Origin: Cryomorpha sp963836915
GTDB lineage: Bacteria > Bacteroidota > Bacteroidia > Flavobacteriales_D > Cryomorphaceae
DNA: 64,000 nucleotides
Assembly: GCA_963836915.1 (NCBI GenBank)
Contig: CAWILH010000002.1
Location: 186,001-250,000, forward strand
Direction of reading: 5' to 3'
Shown: positions 34,200 through 42,440 of the stretch, one piece after another
How positions within the stretch are numbered: position 1 is the stretch's first letter
Layout of the letters: each line of letters starts with the position of its first letter
The notes under the pieces: model-generated
What the model was told of the DNA's origin: nothing
Databases searched by the model: none
What the model saw: only the letters and a program-made list of their open reading frames with translations
Program-made: the position numbers and the translations under genes

Positions 34200-35864
34200 A
34201 TGCGCATTTTTACTTCGACAATTTTGGCTGTTCTATTGTCTATTCAAGCCATAGGCCAAGCGGTTCAAACCAATGCCCAGCAACTCGATTTTGGCCAGCT
34301 TTTCTATAATGCCAAAGACAGTATTTTGGTAACGATCACCAATAGTACCAGTGAGAATGTAACAGTAGATGAAATTACCTTTACGGATGTAGATGGCACA
34401 TTTCCCTTTCGGGTAAGTGCTATGCCGCTGCCCTTACAGCCTTTTGGTACAAGCGATTTTTACGTGATTTTTGAACCGGTTCAAAATGTGGCGCATAATG
34501 GAGAAATGATCATTAAGACGAGCGGCAATAGGGGTGCCGTGGCAATAGACCTGCTGGGCAATTGCGTCTTTTCAAACCCCTACTACAACACTACTTATAA
34601 TAAGCGTGACGAAGCCCTAAAAACTGCACTCCAGATCCGATTGAATACGGGCACTTCTGACTTGGGCTATAATAATGGCCGCGATAAGATCTTTATGGAG
34701 ATCGATAACCAGAAAGTAAATGGGCAAGGCTCCGCCCAAAATCGAATCACTCGTGCTTATCTAGGTACGGATGCCGTGGGATATGTGAACCGAGATGATG
34801 CCCAGGGCTCTCCTTATAACCTGAATACCGAGCACACCTTTCCCCAAGGGTTTTTCAATAATGCGTCACCGATGCGATCGGATATGCACCACTTATTCGT
34901 GACCGACGTAGACGCCAACAGCACGCGTGGTAGCTACCGTTTTGGGAATGTGGTGAGCGCCATAAACTGGCAAGAAGGCGGCAGCAAAAGGGGCAACGAT
35001 GTAAACGGCAATCAAGTATTCGAACCTCGCGATGGTCAAAAGGGCCGCACTGCGCGGGCTACGCTTTACTTCTTGATGCGCTACCAAAATTACAGTGGCT
35101 TTGTAAATACCATTCAAGAAGAAACACTGCGTGAGTGGAATGCAGCCTGGCCGGTAACCGAAATCGAAGAGAATCGAAACACCGATATTTATAGCTACCA
35201 AGGTAACCGGAACCCAATGGTGGACTATCCCCAGCTTATCGACCGGATTTATAATCTCCGGACTACCGAAAACCGACCAGCGACCGGTCAACTCATAGCA
35301 AGCCACACCGCCATAGATTATGGCAATCTTGGCGATTTGGAGAGCGCCACCTTCGCGCTCGTGCTTACCAATGCCGGATTGAGCACCCTCACCTTGTCCG
35401 ATATTCAATTGGTTGGAAACAGCACGTCAACCTATTCCTTTGAAGCTATACCAGAGCCGACCGTGAGCATAGCAGCTGGCGAGAGCTATAGTTTTTCTGT
35501 TCTCGCATCCACATCAGCAGGGAGTGATGATCTCCAAGCAGATCTCACTATGGATGTGCACAATGCCGGAATCACGGATCTTAGCATTCCCATTTCGGCA
35601 TCTTTGCCCACAGGCCTTGCTGCTTACCAAGATCATGACAAAGCTCTGGTCTATCCAAACCCTACCTCGGGGGTGATCGTGCTTCCCACTTTCTCTTCGG
35701 GTGTCAGCACCGCATCAATCTATGATATATCGGGTCAGAAAAGACTTGAGTTCAGCGGCGCCCGAAGTCAGCTCGATCTGAGCTCGCTCGCTTCTGGATT
35801 TTATCATTTGGTGGTCGCCACAAAAGCGGGTGATCTCTATATCGCCAAAGTGATTCGTGACTAG
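34200..35864 (+). CDS. Secreted endonuclease I with Ig-like domains and T9SS type A domain
   Basis: This 554-residue protein has a signal peptide (cut after AIGQ) and an Ig-like domain (about 22-118). An endonuclease I domain follows (about 125-360) with the catalytic NTEHTFPQ (209-216, His212) and SDMHHLF (227-233). Then come a second Ig-like domain (about 370-460) and a T9SS type A domain (LVYPNPTSGVIVL to YIAKVIRD). The family cleaves DNA non-specifically and needs divalent metal. The export signals place it outside the cell, where it could release nucleotides or phosphate from extracellular DNA; that use is inferred. Downstream lies the palindromic repeat array. Confidence 0.93.
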   Translation: MRIFTSTILAVLLSIQAIGQAVQTNAQQLDFGQLFYNAKDSILVTITNSTSENVTVDEITFTDVDGTFPFRVSAMPLPLQPFGTSDFYVIFEPVQNVAHNGEMIIKTSGNRGAVAIDLLGNCVFSNPYYNTTYNKRDEALKTALQIRLNTGTSDLGYNNGRDKIFMEIDNQKVNGQGSAQNRITRAYLGTDAVGYVNRDDAQGSPYNLNTEHTFPQGFFNNASPMRSDMHHLFVTDVDANSTRGSYRFGNVVSAINWQEGGSKRGNDVNGNQVFEPRDGQKGRTARATLYFLMRYQNYSGFVNTIQEETLREWNAAWPVTEIEENRNTDIYSYQGNRNPMVDYPQLIDRIYNLRTTENRPATGQLIASHTAIDYGNLGDLESATFALVLTNAGLSTLTLSDIQLVGNSTSTYSFEAIPEPTVSIAAGESYSFSVLASTSAGSDDLQADLTMDVHNAGITDLSIPISASLPTGLAAYQDHDKALVYPNPTSGVIVLPTFSSGVSTASIYDISGQKRLEFSGARSQLDLSSLASGFYHLVVATKAGDLYIAKVIRD

Positions 35865-35866
35865 AC

Positions 35867-36016
35867 TAGTGTCTGTCCATAGAGTCCGCTATCTGCCTTG
35901 CACTTGTTCTAAAAACAGTCGTCCCGCTCGAGCGGGACTCCTTGATTTTTAGAACTGCGCGCGCGTTGCTATCGGACTCCTTGATCCAGCCACCCGACTG
36001 TATGGACAGACTCTAG
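35867..36016. repeat. Palindromic MITE-like element, copy 1
   Basis: The 150-bp copy begins TAGTGTCTGTCCATAG and ends CTGTATGGACAGACTCTAG, so the ends form inverted repeats of about 14 bp inside TA dinucleotides. Inside, TTCTAAAAA (35907-35915) faces TTTTTAGAA (35946-35954), and the centre is the perfect palindrome GTCCCGCTCGAGCGGGAC (35921-35938). No open frame is present. TA at both ends and a length under 200 bp fit a miniature inverted-repeat element of the Tc1/mariner (IS630) kind. An 87-bp linker (36017-36103) follows. Confidence 0.82.
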
Positions 36017-36046
36017 TTAATGCGCTGCCAGAAAGAAGGTCGCCTT

Positions 36047-36073
36047 GTCATTCAGAACGGAGTGAAGAATCCC
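36047..36073. repeat. REP-like motif in the linker (also at 36283-36309)
   Basis: The linker between the palindromes holds GTCATTCAGAACGGAGTGAA followed by GAATCCC. From memory, very similar interspersed sequences (GTCATTCTGAGCGAAGCGAAG followed by AATCT) occur in many Bacteroidota and other genomes. The motif occurs in both complete linkers. Confidence 0.5.
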
Positions 36074-36103
36074 TATACCGGTGATTGGTTTTTGGTGATT
36101 GGT

Positions 36104-36252
36104 TAGTGTCTGTCCATAGAGTCCGCTATCTGCCTTGCACTTGTCCTAAAACAGTCGTCCCGCTCAAGCGGGACTCCTTGATTTTTAGAACTGCGCGCGC
36201 GTTGCTATCGGACTCCTTGATCCAGCCACCCGACTGTATGGACAGACTCTAG
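36104..36252. repeat. Palindromic MITE-like element, copy 2
   Basis: This copy starts 237 bp after copy 1 and repeats it with a few changes: CCTAAAACA replaces TCTAAAAACA, and the centre is CGCTCAAGCG, so the central palindrome has one mismatch. It is followed by an almost identical 87-bp linker (36253-36339). Confidence 0.82.
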
Positions 36253-36339
36253 TTAATGCGCTGCCAGAAAGAAGGTCGCCTTGTCATTCAGAACGGAGTG
36301 AAGAATCCCTATACCGGTGATTGGTTCTTGGTGATTAGT

Positions 36340-36489
36340 TAGTGTCTGTCCATAGAGTCCGCTATCTGCCTTGCACTTGTTCTAAAAACAGTCGTCCCGC
36401 TCGAGCGGGACCCCTTGATTTTTGGAACTGCGCGCGCGTTGCTATCGAACTCTTTGATCCAGCCACCCGACGGTATGGACAGACGCTAG
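36340..36489. repeat. Palindromic MITE-like element, copy 3
   Basis: This copy starts 236 bp after copy 2. It has several private changes (ACCCCTTGATTTTTGGAAC, ATCGAACTCTTTG, CGACGGTATGG), so it is the most diverged of the three. It ends TATGGACAGACGCTAG and its last bases touch the stop codon of the exonuclease gene. No linker follows it. Confidence 0.82.
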
Positions 36490-36490
36490 A

Positions 36491-37807
36491 CTAGCTGCGG
36501 ATCGGGATGATCTTTTCGAATTTATTTTTGGCGAGATGCTGCCGTATGATCAGCTCCGACTCTGGTCTTTCTTGAAAATTGTATTCAAAATCATCTTCAT
36601 CAAAAGGGCTGGAATTGCCGTCGTTTTCAAAGCAGCCATACTGTTTGGCCTTGCCTTCTTGGACACTTATTACCGAGGTAAGACCTACCCGCGGCCCTTC
36701 ATCAGTTATGTAATATGATGTGGAAGGCAAGGCTGCTAGGAGCTTGGTTTCATCATCTCCCATGGCGCATATTGCTGGAAAACTCCGGTTTCTGATCTTT
36801 ACCTGAGTAAGCTCTAGGCTAAATTTCGAAGCCATATCCTGTATTATATCGAGACCTTCGTAAAAATTCCCGAATACCATTTGTGGGTTTTTGGCCGCAT
36901 TGTATTTGGTGAGTACCAAGTGGGAGCGATCAGCTATGGTGCAAAGGTCAAGCGCAGCGCCAATCTTAATAGAAAATCGGCCATGGTTAAAATGGGGCTT
37001 AAATTTTAATACTTCATTGGCTTCAAGGAGTTGGGCAGCAAGGGCGCTTCCCGTCACTTGCCAGTCGATACGGTATACATTTTGCCGAATGGCTGCGGAG
37101 TCTTTAGTCTCGTTGGGCTTGAGCTTAGCGCAAATGCCGCTTAAGATCTGAGCGCTTCGCTTTACATAGATCAGGTCGTCATCGCTGTCGTAAAAACGAA
37201 AAACTCCCTGATCGTCGGGTATACTTTCCAGCACTTCCTTAGTGATAAGCGGAGAGTTCAGTTGGTCCACATCGGGCATACCATAGTGTGCGTCAAATAA
37301 TCCTGCTTGGCTCTGTTCGCTGAGTATTTTTTCAAATAAAAATACAGTAGCCTGAGCATCAGCTTCGGCACGGTGGTGTCCATTTAGACTTATATCGAGC
37401 TCGCGCGTGATTTTATCAAGACTATACGATGCGAGCCCCGGAAAGGTACTACGGCTCAGTTGTACCGTGCATAGTGTCTTCCGCCGGTACTCCATGCCCA
37501 ATTTTCGAAATTCTTCTCTGATAAAACCATAATCAAAGTTTACATTATGCGCCACAAAAATAGAATTGGCCGTAAAAACATCCAATTCTCTCGCTATTTC
37601 ATCAAATTCGGGAGCGGCAGCGACCATCTCGTTAGAGATTCCGGTGAGCTTCGTGATAAATGGTGGGATCGGTACGAGTGGGTTTACCAAGGTGGTAAAC
37701 TTGTCGAGCACCTTGGTACCATCGTGCTTAAAAGCTGCTATCTCGGTGATCTTTCCAGATTTATTGTTGCCACCGGTAGTCTCGATGTCTATGATCGTAT
37801 ATATCAT
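36491..37807 (-). CDS. DnaQ-like 3'-5' exonuclease fused to a degenerate GIY-YIG domain
   Basis: From the ATG at 37807 the product is 438 residues. Residues 1-170 are a DEDDh exonuclease like the epsilon subunit of DNA polymerase III: IIDIETTGG (Asp7, Glu9), FVAHNVNFDYGFI, and HRAEADAQATVFLFEKIL with the catalytic His and Asp. From about 195 comes a GIY-YIG-like stretch, IPDDQGVFRFYDSDDDLIYVKRS, as in UvrC or Cho. The usual Arg and Glu of the nuclease site are not visible, so it may only bind DNA. The frame remains open to 37876, but that start lies next to the divergent acyltransferase gene. Its role is probably DNA repair or proofreading. Confidence 0.88.
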   Translation of the reverse strand: MIYTIIDIETTGGNNKSGKITEIAAFKHDGTKVLDKFTTLVNPLVPIPPFITKLTGISNEMVAAAPEFDEIARELDVFTANSIFVAHNVNFDYGFIREEFRKLGMEYRRKTLCTVQLSRSTFPGLASYSLDKITRELDISLNGHHRAEADAQATVFLFEKILSEQSQAGLFDAHYGMPDVDQLNSPLITKEVLESIPDDQGVFRFYDSDDDLIYVKRSAQILSGICAKLKPNETKDSAAIRQNVYRIDWQVTGSALAAQLLEANEVLKFKPHFNHGRFSIKIGAALDLCTIADRSHLVLTKYNAAKNPQMVFGNFYEGLDIIQDMASKFSLELTQVKIRNRSFPAICAMGDDETKLLAALPSTSYYITDEGPRVGLTSVISVQEGKAKQYGCFENDGNSSPFDEDDFEYNFQERPESELIIRQHLAKNKFEKIIPIRS

Positions 37808-37878
37808 TCGGCGCCAAAAGTACCTATTATCTCTATAGTCGCTCGCGGCACCAAGCTTTTTTCGCTTTATTTGCAATT

Positions 37879-38478
37879 ATGATAAGCAAGTTATTCACTT
37901 GGCTCTGCGTTAGGTGGTTTCGCTACAATGGTTGGGTCATTGCCAAGCAGATTCCCAAATCTACAAAGAAGTATGTGCTGGCTGTGGCTCCGCATACCAG
38001 CAATGTCGATTTCTTTGTCGGCGTAGCTGCACGCCACGTGATGAAGATCAATACGAAGTACGTTGCCAAAAAAGAATTATTCAGATTTCCGGTAAGGAAA
38101 CTGATGCTCAATCTGGGTGGTTTTCCTATAGATCGCTCCAAGCGAAATAGCTTTGTAGAGCAAATGAGCGAGTACTTTGACCAAAAAGATGAGTTTTCGA
38201 TCTGCGTAACACCCGAAGGAACCCGCGGAAGGGTGACGACTTGGAAAACCGGTTTCTACCACATTGCGCTTACCGCAAAAATCCCAATTGTCATGATGGG
38301 CTTTGATTATGAGCGCAAATGGATCTTGACTTCCGATCCCTTTATGCCTTCCGGCAATATTGAAGAAGACATTGCAATGATGCACAAGTTTTATGGAAAA
38401 GTAATTCCAAAATGCCCTGAAAACTGGTTTTATCAACAAAAAAATGAAGCTGTAAATGCTTCAAATCAAACGGTCTAG
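37879..38478 (+). CDS. 1-acylglycerol-3-phosphate acyltransferase-like protein
   Basis: This 199-residue protein has the PlsC-family motifs HTSNVD (39-44, HX4D catalytic pair), GGFPIDRS (80-87) and TPEGTRG (111-117), followed by KTGFYHIALTAKIPIVMMGFDYERK. It should transfer an acyl chain to a lysophospholipid or similar acceptor at the inner membrane. The N-terminal hydrophobic stretch WLCVRWFRYNGWVIAKQI is short. This branch differs from the classical PlsC, so the acceptor is uncertain. It is divergent to the exonuclease gene, 71 bp apart. Confidence 0.88.
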   Translation: MISKLFTWLCVRWFRYNGWVIAKQIPKSTKKYVLAVAPHTSNVDFFVGVAARHVMKINTKYVAKKELFRFPVRKLMLNLGGFPIDRSKRNSFVEQMSEYFDQKDEFSICVTPEGTRGRVTTWKTGFYHIALTAKIPIVMMGFDYERKWILTSDPFMPSGNIEEDIAMMHKFYGKVIPKCPENWFYQQKNEAVNASNQTV

Positions 38479-38653
38479 CCTCATGGTTTTTGAATAATCC
38501 GTGATTTATAAACAGCGTATTCTTTTCAACATAGTGTCATTTATACATTATGTTTGAATAAATTTAAAGTCTTCTTAAGCTGCTGGTAACATTGGCTATT
38601 ATGCTTTAAGAAATTCATTGATTTTATTAAAATTTTTAAACTTTTCGCCCATC

Positions 38654-38917
38654 ATGGATAGATACGACAACCTAATTCTTGGCATTATCAAAACGCATAA
38701 AGAAGAGAGCGAGGAGCGCAGAAGGATACGTTTGCGCAAGCTTGAGTCAACCTTCTGGCAGCGTATAGAGTCTGATACCGACTTGAGCATAGGCCAGGGT
38801 AGGATAGGGGAGCGCATTACAAATCTATACTTGGATGGCTTGATCGAAAACAAAGATGGCTATGGCCTGACCCGCAAAGGCCGCTTACAGCTCGACGTGC
38901 GGGAGCAAGAACTTTAG
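38654..38917 (+). CDS. Small winged-helix-like protein of unknown function
   Basis: The ATG at 38654 gives 87 residues. The second half, GRIGERITNLYLDGLIENKDGYGLTRKGRLQL, looks like a winged helix-turn-helix with its wing (the 'LTxxGR' end is typical of PadR/MarR-like or phage-type DNA-binding proteins). The first half is a charged helix (HKEESEERRRIRLRKLEST). Whether it binds DNA is not known. It has about 175 bp of upstream intergenic DNA and stands alone. Confidence 0.7.
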   Translation: MDRYDNLILGIIKTHKEESEERRRIRLRKLESTFWQRIESDTDLSIGQGRIGERITNLYLDGLIENKDGYGLTRKGRLQLDVREQEL

Positions 38918-39038
38918 TCCACCTACATCTAAAATCAATATTCATACACCCACTTATTCACCATATAGCGACTGTCGATATTCTTGAAAATTCGAGAGGT
39001 TGAAACTGACTTAGGTTCACTGATAGCCCGCCACGGTT

Positions 39039-39557
39039 TTAATCGTCATCATGATGGTCTTCTTCGACATCATGCGTTGCGCCATGATCATCACCCGCTG
39101 GAATCTCAAAATCATCCCGTATTTCAGTATGTCTTATTTGCCCACCCGAATTTGCTACTTGACCGAGGTAAAAGGTACTGCCCAGTCCACCCGCCAAAGC
39201 AAGGACGCTGAATAATTTGGCGGGAGCTTTCTTGGCAAAATTGAAATAGACCGCGATCATTGCCAATAGGCTTACACCGAGACTGATCCATCGGGCGGTC
39301 TCGGCCATCTCTTCATGCTCGTGGATATAATCGTGGATGTCTTCCCCGAGCGACATACGTTCTACGATCTCTTCGGCATGCTCGCCAGTCTCTACTGCCG
39401 GTATACTCAGGAGTCCAGCTGCTATTAATAGAAACAGCCCCGATTTTAGACCCCCATCGCTTTTTGCGATCATACTTATTATTCCGATCAACACTCCAAA
39501 TAGCGTTGCAGCAATAGGAAGGTGGTTAATAGCTATGTGAAGGTGTGCATCATTCAT
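39039..39557 (-). CDS. Four-helix membrane protein, DUF2231-like, with His/Asp-rich tail
   Basis: The 172-residue product begins HLHIAINHLPIAATLFGVLIG, the start typical of DUF2231-like membrane proteins, and has four hydrophobic segments (about 10-30, 38-55, 90-110, 118-135). An acidic His-containing loop lies between (EHAEEIVERMSLGEDIHDYIHEHEEM). The C-terminus, AGDDHGATHDVEEDHHDDD, is a His/Asp-rich tail that could bind metal ions. Its neighbour is the iron-uptake operon feoAB on the opposite strand, so a metal link is possible but only inferred. Confidence 0.8.
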   Translation of the reverse strand: MNDAHLHIAINHLPIAATLFGVLIGIISMIAKSDGGLKSGLFLLIAAGLLSIPAVETGEHAEEIVERMSLGEDIHDYIHEHEEMAETARWISLGVSLLAMIAVYFNFAKKAPAKLFSVLALAGGLGSTFYLGQVANSGGQIRHTEIRDDFEIPAGDDHGATHDVEEDHHDDD

Positions 39558-39738
39558 TTCTAAGGATTTTGAGCGCTAACTTAAATTAATTTCCCTTTGA
39601 TTTCTATTTCTTCGATCAGATGTTTTCCATACTGGAAGGCCTATACCTTGAACGTGGTATTTTTTGCTAAGGCTTTGGTACTAATGCCGAAGATGTGTAT
39701 CATTGTGCCTGTTTAGAAAGATTTTAAATAACAATTCT

Positions 39739-39981
39739 TTGGAAGCACTTACCGCCGATAATATTTCTTTAAATCAAAATGCTGAAATTCTCTACTTGGA
39801 GCATACTTCCATAGGACAGCGTCTTTCTGAAATGGGTTTTTGGCCGGGCAAGAACATCCAATTGGTCATCACCGCCCCATTTGGTGATCCACTTGCCTTT
39901 CAACTTGATAATACTGTGATTGCTCTTCGAAGAGACGAAGCTAAGTTGATAAAAGTTAAAGTTGCGACCACTGCCGCCTAA
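39739..39981 (+). CDS. feoA: Ferrous iron transport protein A
   Basis: The FeoA SH3-like domain is clear: GQRLSEMGFWPGKNIQLVITAPFGDPLAFQLDNTVIALRRDEAKLIKV. No ATG is available. A TTG at 39739 gives 80 residues, the family's usual length, with the same spacing to the RLSEMGF motif as in E. coli FeoA; a TTG at 39703 would add 12 more. FeoA binds and regulates FeoB. Its stop codon is directly followed by the feoB ATG. Confidence 0.9.
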   Translation: MEALTADNISLNQNAEILYLEHTSIGQRLSEMGFWPGKNIQLVITAPFGDPLAFQLDNTVIALRRDEAKLIKVKVATTAA

Positions 39982-42093
39982 ATGCAGAAAACTCCTTCTC
40001 CCTTTGTAGTGGCGCTCGCAGGGGTTCCCAATGTTGGGAAGACCACGGTTTTCAATAAGCTCACCGGATCTAATCAAAAAACAGGAAATTATCCCGGCAT
40101 AACCGTAGATAAGGTTATCGGTTCTTTTACACAAGAAGGCACCGAGACCACACTCATTGACCTGCCGGGCACCTATAATTTATTCCCACATTCAGATGAT
40201 GAGCAAGTCGTATTCAGGGTGTTATGCGGTTTGGAAAAGGACATTGAAGTCGATGCGGTTTTGGCTGTGGCCGACATGTCTAATTTGAACCGGAGTTTAT
40301 TTCTGGTCACGCAGCTCATCGATATGGGCTATCCCACGGCGCTGCTTCTCAATATGGAAGATCAATCTATAAAAGAAGGCACTTCCATAAACAAAACTTT
40401 GATATCACGGCTTTTGGGTATTCCGGTCTATACATCGGCCGGCGAACTGGGAAAAGGTATTCCTGAGTTGAAAAAGGCTATTGCCAATAATGGTTTTATC
40501 AAGGGACGCAGGGCAATGGACTTTGAAGAATTGGCAGAGCAGAACTTGCTGATCAAGGTAAGCGGCATCACCAATCAGCAGCATCCTTACCGTGCCCTAC
40601 AGGTTTTAAAATTCCGGGGCGATAAGCGGGCTTTTAGCACAGCCATAGCTAAGCGCCTCGAAGAGCTTGCCCAAGAGTATGGCTTTAATAGCAACGCCGC
40701 CCAGCAGCGCGAAACGGAGAAACGGTATAAGCATGTAAATTCCCTTTTGGAAAAAACCGTAAAGCAATCAGTAGGTAAATCGTACGAATCGACACGCAAG
40801 ATTGACAAGGTGATACTCCACCCGAAATGGGGGTTTGCAATCTTCATATTCATCTTGCTCTTGGTATTTCAAGCTATTTTCACGTGGGCGCAAGTGCCGA
40901 TGAATTTTATCGATGAGAGCTTTGCTGCATTCAGCGCTTGGGTTTCATCCACATTTGCCGCAGGCCCGCTCACCGATCTGATCAGCCAGGGCATCATACC
41001 GGGCATTGGTGGTATCGTGATTTTTGTCCCGCAGATCGCCCTTTTGTTTGCCTTTCTTGCCGCGCTCGAAGCGTCGGGGTACATGGCCCGCGCGGTTTTT
41101 ATTACCGATCGGGTGATGCGCCCTTTCGGGCTGAATGGGCGCAGTGTGGTGCCGCTTATTTCTGGATTTGCCTGCGCCATTCCGGCCATTATGGCTGCCC
41201 GAAACATTTCCAACTCAAAAGATCGGCTCATAACCATTTTTGTAACCCCATTTATTAGTTGCTCGGCGCGCCTTCCGGTTTATATTATTTTGATCGGACT
41301 TATATTTCCCGATACGGGAAGCGGCTTTTTCGATTTCCGGGGGCTTGCTCTATTCTTTATGTATCTCATTGGAATCGCAGCGGCTTTGGCTTCAGCTTGG
41401 ATTCTCAAAGTCACACTTACCAAACAGCCGCCCGGTCAGTTGGCACTGGAGCTGCCCAAATACCGCTGGCCGCGAATAGGACGTGTACTGCATACCATGT
41501 ACGATAAGTCAAAATCTTTTGTCCTAGAAGCCGGACAGATTATCTTGATTATTTCCATTATCCTTTGGGGACTTGCTTCTTACGGCCCTTCCGGGAAAAT
41601 TGAAAATGTCTCTGTAGCCGCCCAACCCGAAATAGAACAGCTAGACTCTGAACCGCCGCTCACCCCCACCGAAATTAAGCAGCGTAAATTGGAATCTTCA
41701 TATGCCGGGATTTTAGGGCAATGGATAGAGCCTGTAATAAAGCCGCTTGGCTACGATTGGAAGATCGGCATCGCGCTCATATGCAGCTTTGCCGCTAGGG
41801 AAGTTTTTGTATCGACCATGGCCACACTCTATTCGGTAGGTGCGGGAAATGAAGATTTACAGACCCTTCAGCAAAAGCTACAAAATGAAAAAAGGGAAGA
41901 CGGCTCACCTGTTTTTTCTCCGGCTACCATCTGGTCATTGTTGGTTTTTTATGCATTTGCCATGCAGTGCATGAGCACTATTGCAGTGGTATACAGAGAA
42001 ACCAATAGTATTAAATGGCCGCTTATACAAACGGTATTTATGACTGCTGTTGCTTATTTTTCCGCGTTGGCCGTTTATCAAATTCTATCTTAA
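39982..42093 (+). CDS. feoB: Ferrous iron transport protein B
   Basis: The 703-residue membrane protein takes up Fe2+. It has an N-terminal G domain with G1 GVPNVGKTT, G3 DLPGTYNLFPHSDDEQV, and G4-like LNMEDQ instead of NxxD (LLNMEDQS). The transmembrane region has two gate repeats: IIPGIGGIVIFVPQIALLFAFLAALEASGYMARAVFITDRVMRPFGLNGRS and AREVFVSTMATLYSVG. The G4 variant is seen in Bacteroidota and Gram-negative FeoB proteins. Length is slightly under the E. coli form (773). It forms an operon with feoA and a small downstream gene. Confidence 0.96.
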   Translation: MQKTPSPFVVALAGVPNVGKTTVFNKLTGSNQKTGNYPGITVDKVIGSFTQEGTETTLIDLPGTYNLFPHSDDEQVVFRVLCGLEKDIEVDAVLAVADMSNLNRSLFLVTQLIDMGYPTALLLNMEDQSIKEGTSINKTLISRLLGIPVYTSAGELGKGIPELKKAIANNGFIKGRRAMDFEELAEQNLLIKVSGITNQQHPYRALQVLKFRGDKRAFSTAIAKRLEELAQEYGFNSNAAQQRETEKRYKHVNSLLEKTVKQSVGKSYESTRKIDKVILHPKWGFAIFIFILLLVFQAIFTWAQVPMNFIDESFAAFSAWVSSTFAAGPLTDLISQGIIPGIGGIVIFVPQIALLFAFLAALEASGYMARAVFITDRVMRPFGLNGRSVVPLISGFACAIPAIMAARNISNSKDRLITIFVTPFISCSARLPVYIILIGLIFPDTGSGFFDFRGLALFFMYLIGIAAALASAWILKVTLTKQPPGQLALELPKYRWPRIGRVLHTMYDKSKSFVLEAGQIILIISIILWGLASYGPSGKIENVSVAAQPEIEQLDSEPPLTPTEIKQRKLESSYAGILGQWIEPVIKPLGYDWKIGIALICSFAAREVFVSTMATLYSVGAGNEDLQTLQQKLQNEKREDGSPVFSPATIWSLLVFYAFAMQCMSTIAVVYRETNSIKWPLIQTVFMTAVAYFSALAVYQILS

Positions 42094-42103
42094 ATTTGTA
42101 AAT

Positions 42104-42226
42104 ATGCAAGTAACCATTGTTGTAATTCTAATGATAAGCGCCATAACATTTGGTCTTTATAGAATTTTTAATAATTCGTCCCAAAAGGGATGCTCTTCTT
42201 GCGAAGCCCATACGCAAGAGGAATAA
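42104..42226 (+). CDS. FeoB-associated Cys-rich membrane protein (FeoC-like small protein)
   Basis: A 40-residue frame starts 10 bp after the feoB stop. It has one membrane helix (VTIVVILMISAITFGLYRIF) and a short tail with CSSC, followed by EAHTQEE. This fits the Pfam family of FeoB-associated Cys-rich membrane proteins, which lie after feoB in many genomes. The two Cys could bind iron or form a redox pair, but nothing shows this directly. The gene is too small for usual length cut-offs and would be missed easily. Confidence 0.8.
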   Translation: MQVTIVVILMISAITFGLYRIFNNSSQKGCSSCEAHTQEE

Positions 42227-42440
42227 TATATCAACTGTTCCGAATATTTATGTAGAATAAGTTCTACCCTTTTTTTTGAATCCATAAATTTTAAGTTGAT
42301 GGTTCTATTTAATCACATATTCAAATTCAGGCCGTAAAGGCTTTATGAGCCGTATGGAGCTTTAGGTAGCAGGAACTATCTGTCTTAGCTTGAAAATGGC
42401 ATGGAAATAGCCGATTTAGAAAATTGAAATTAACTCCATT

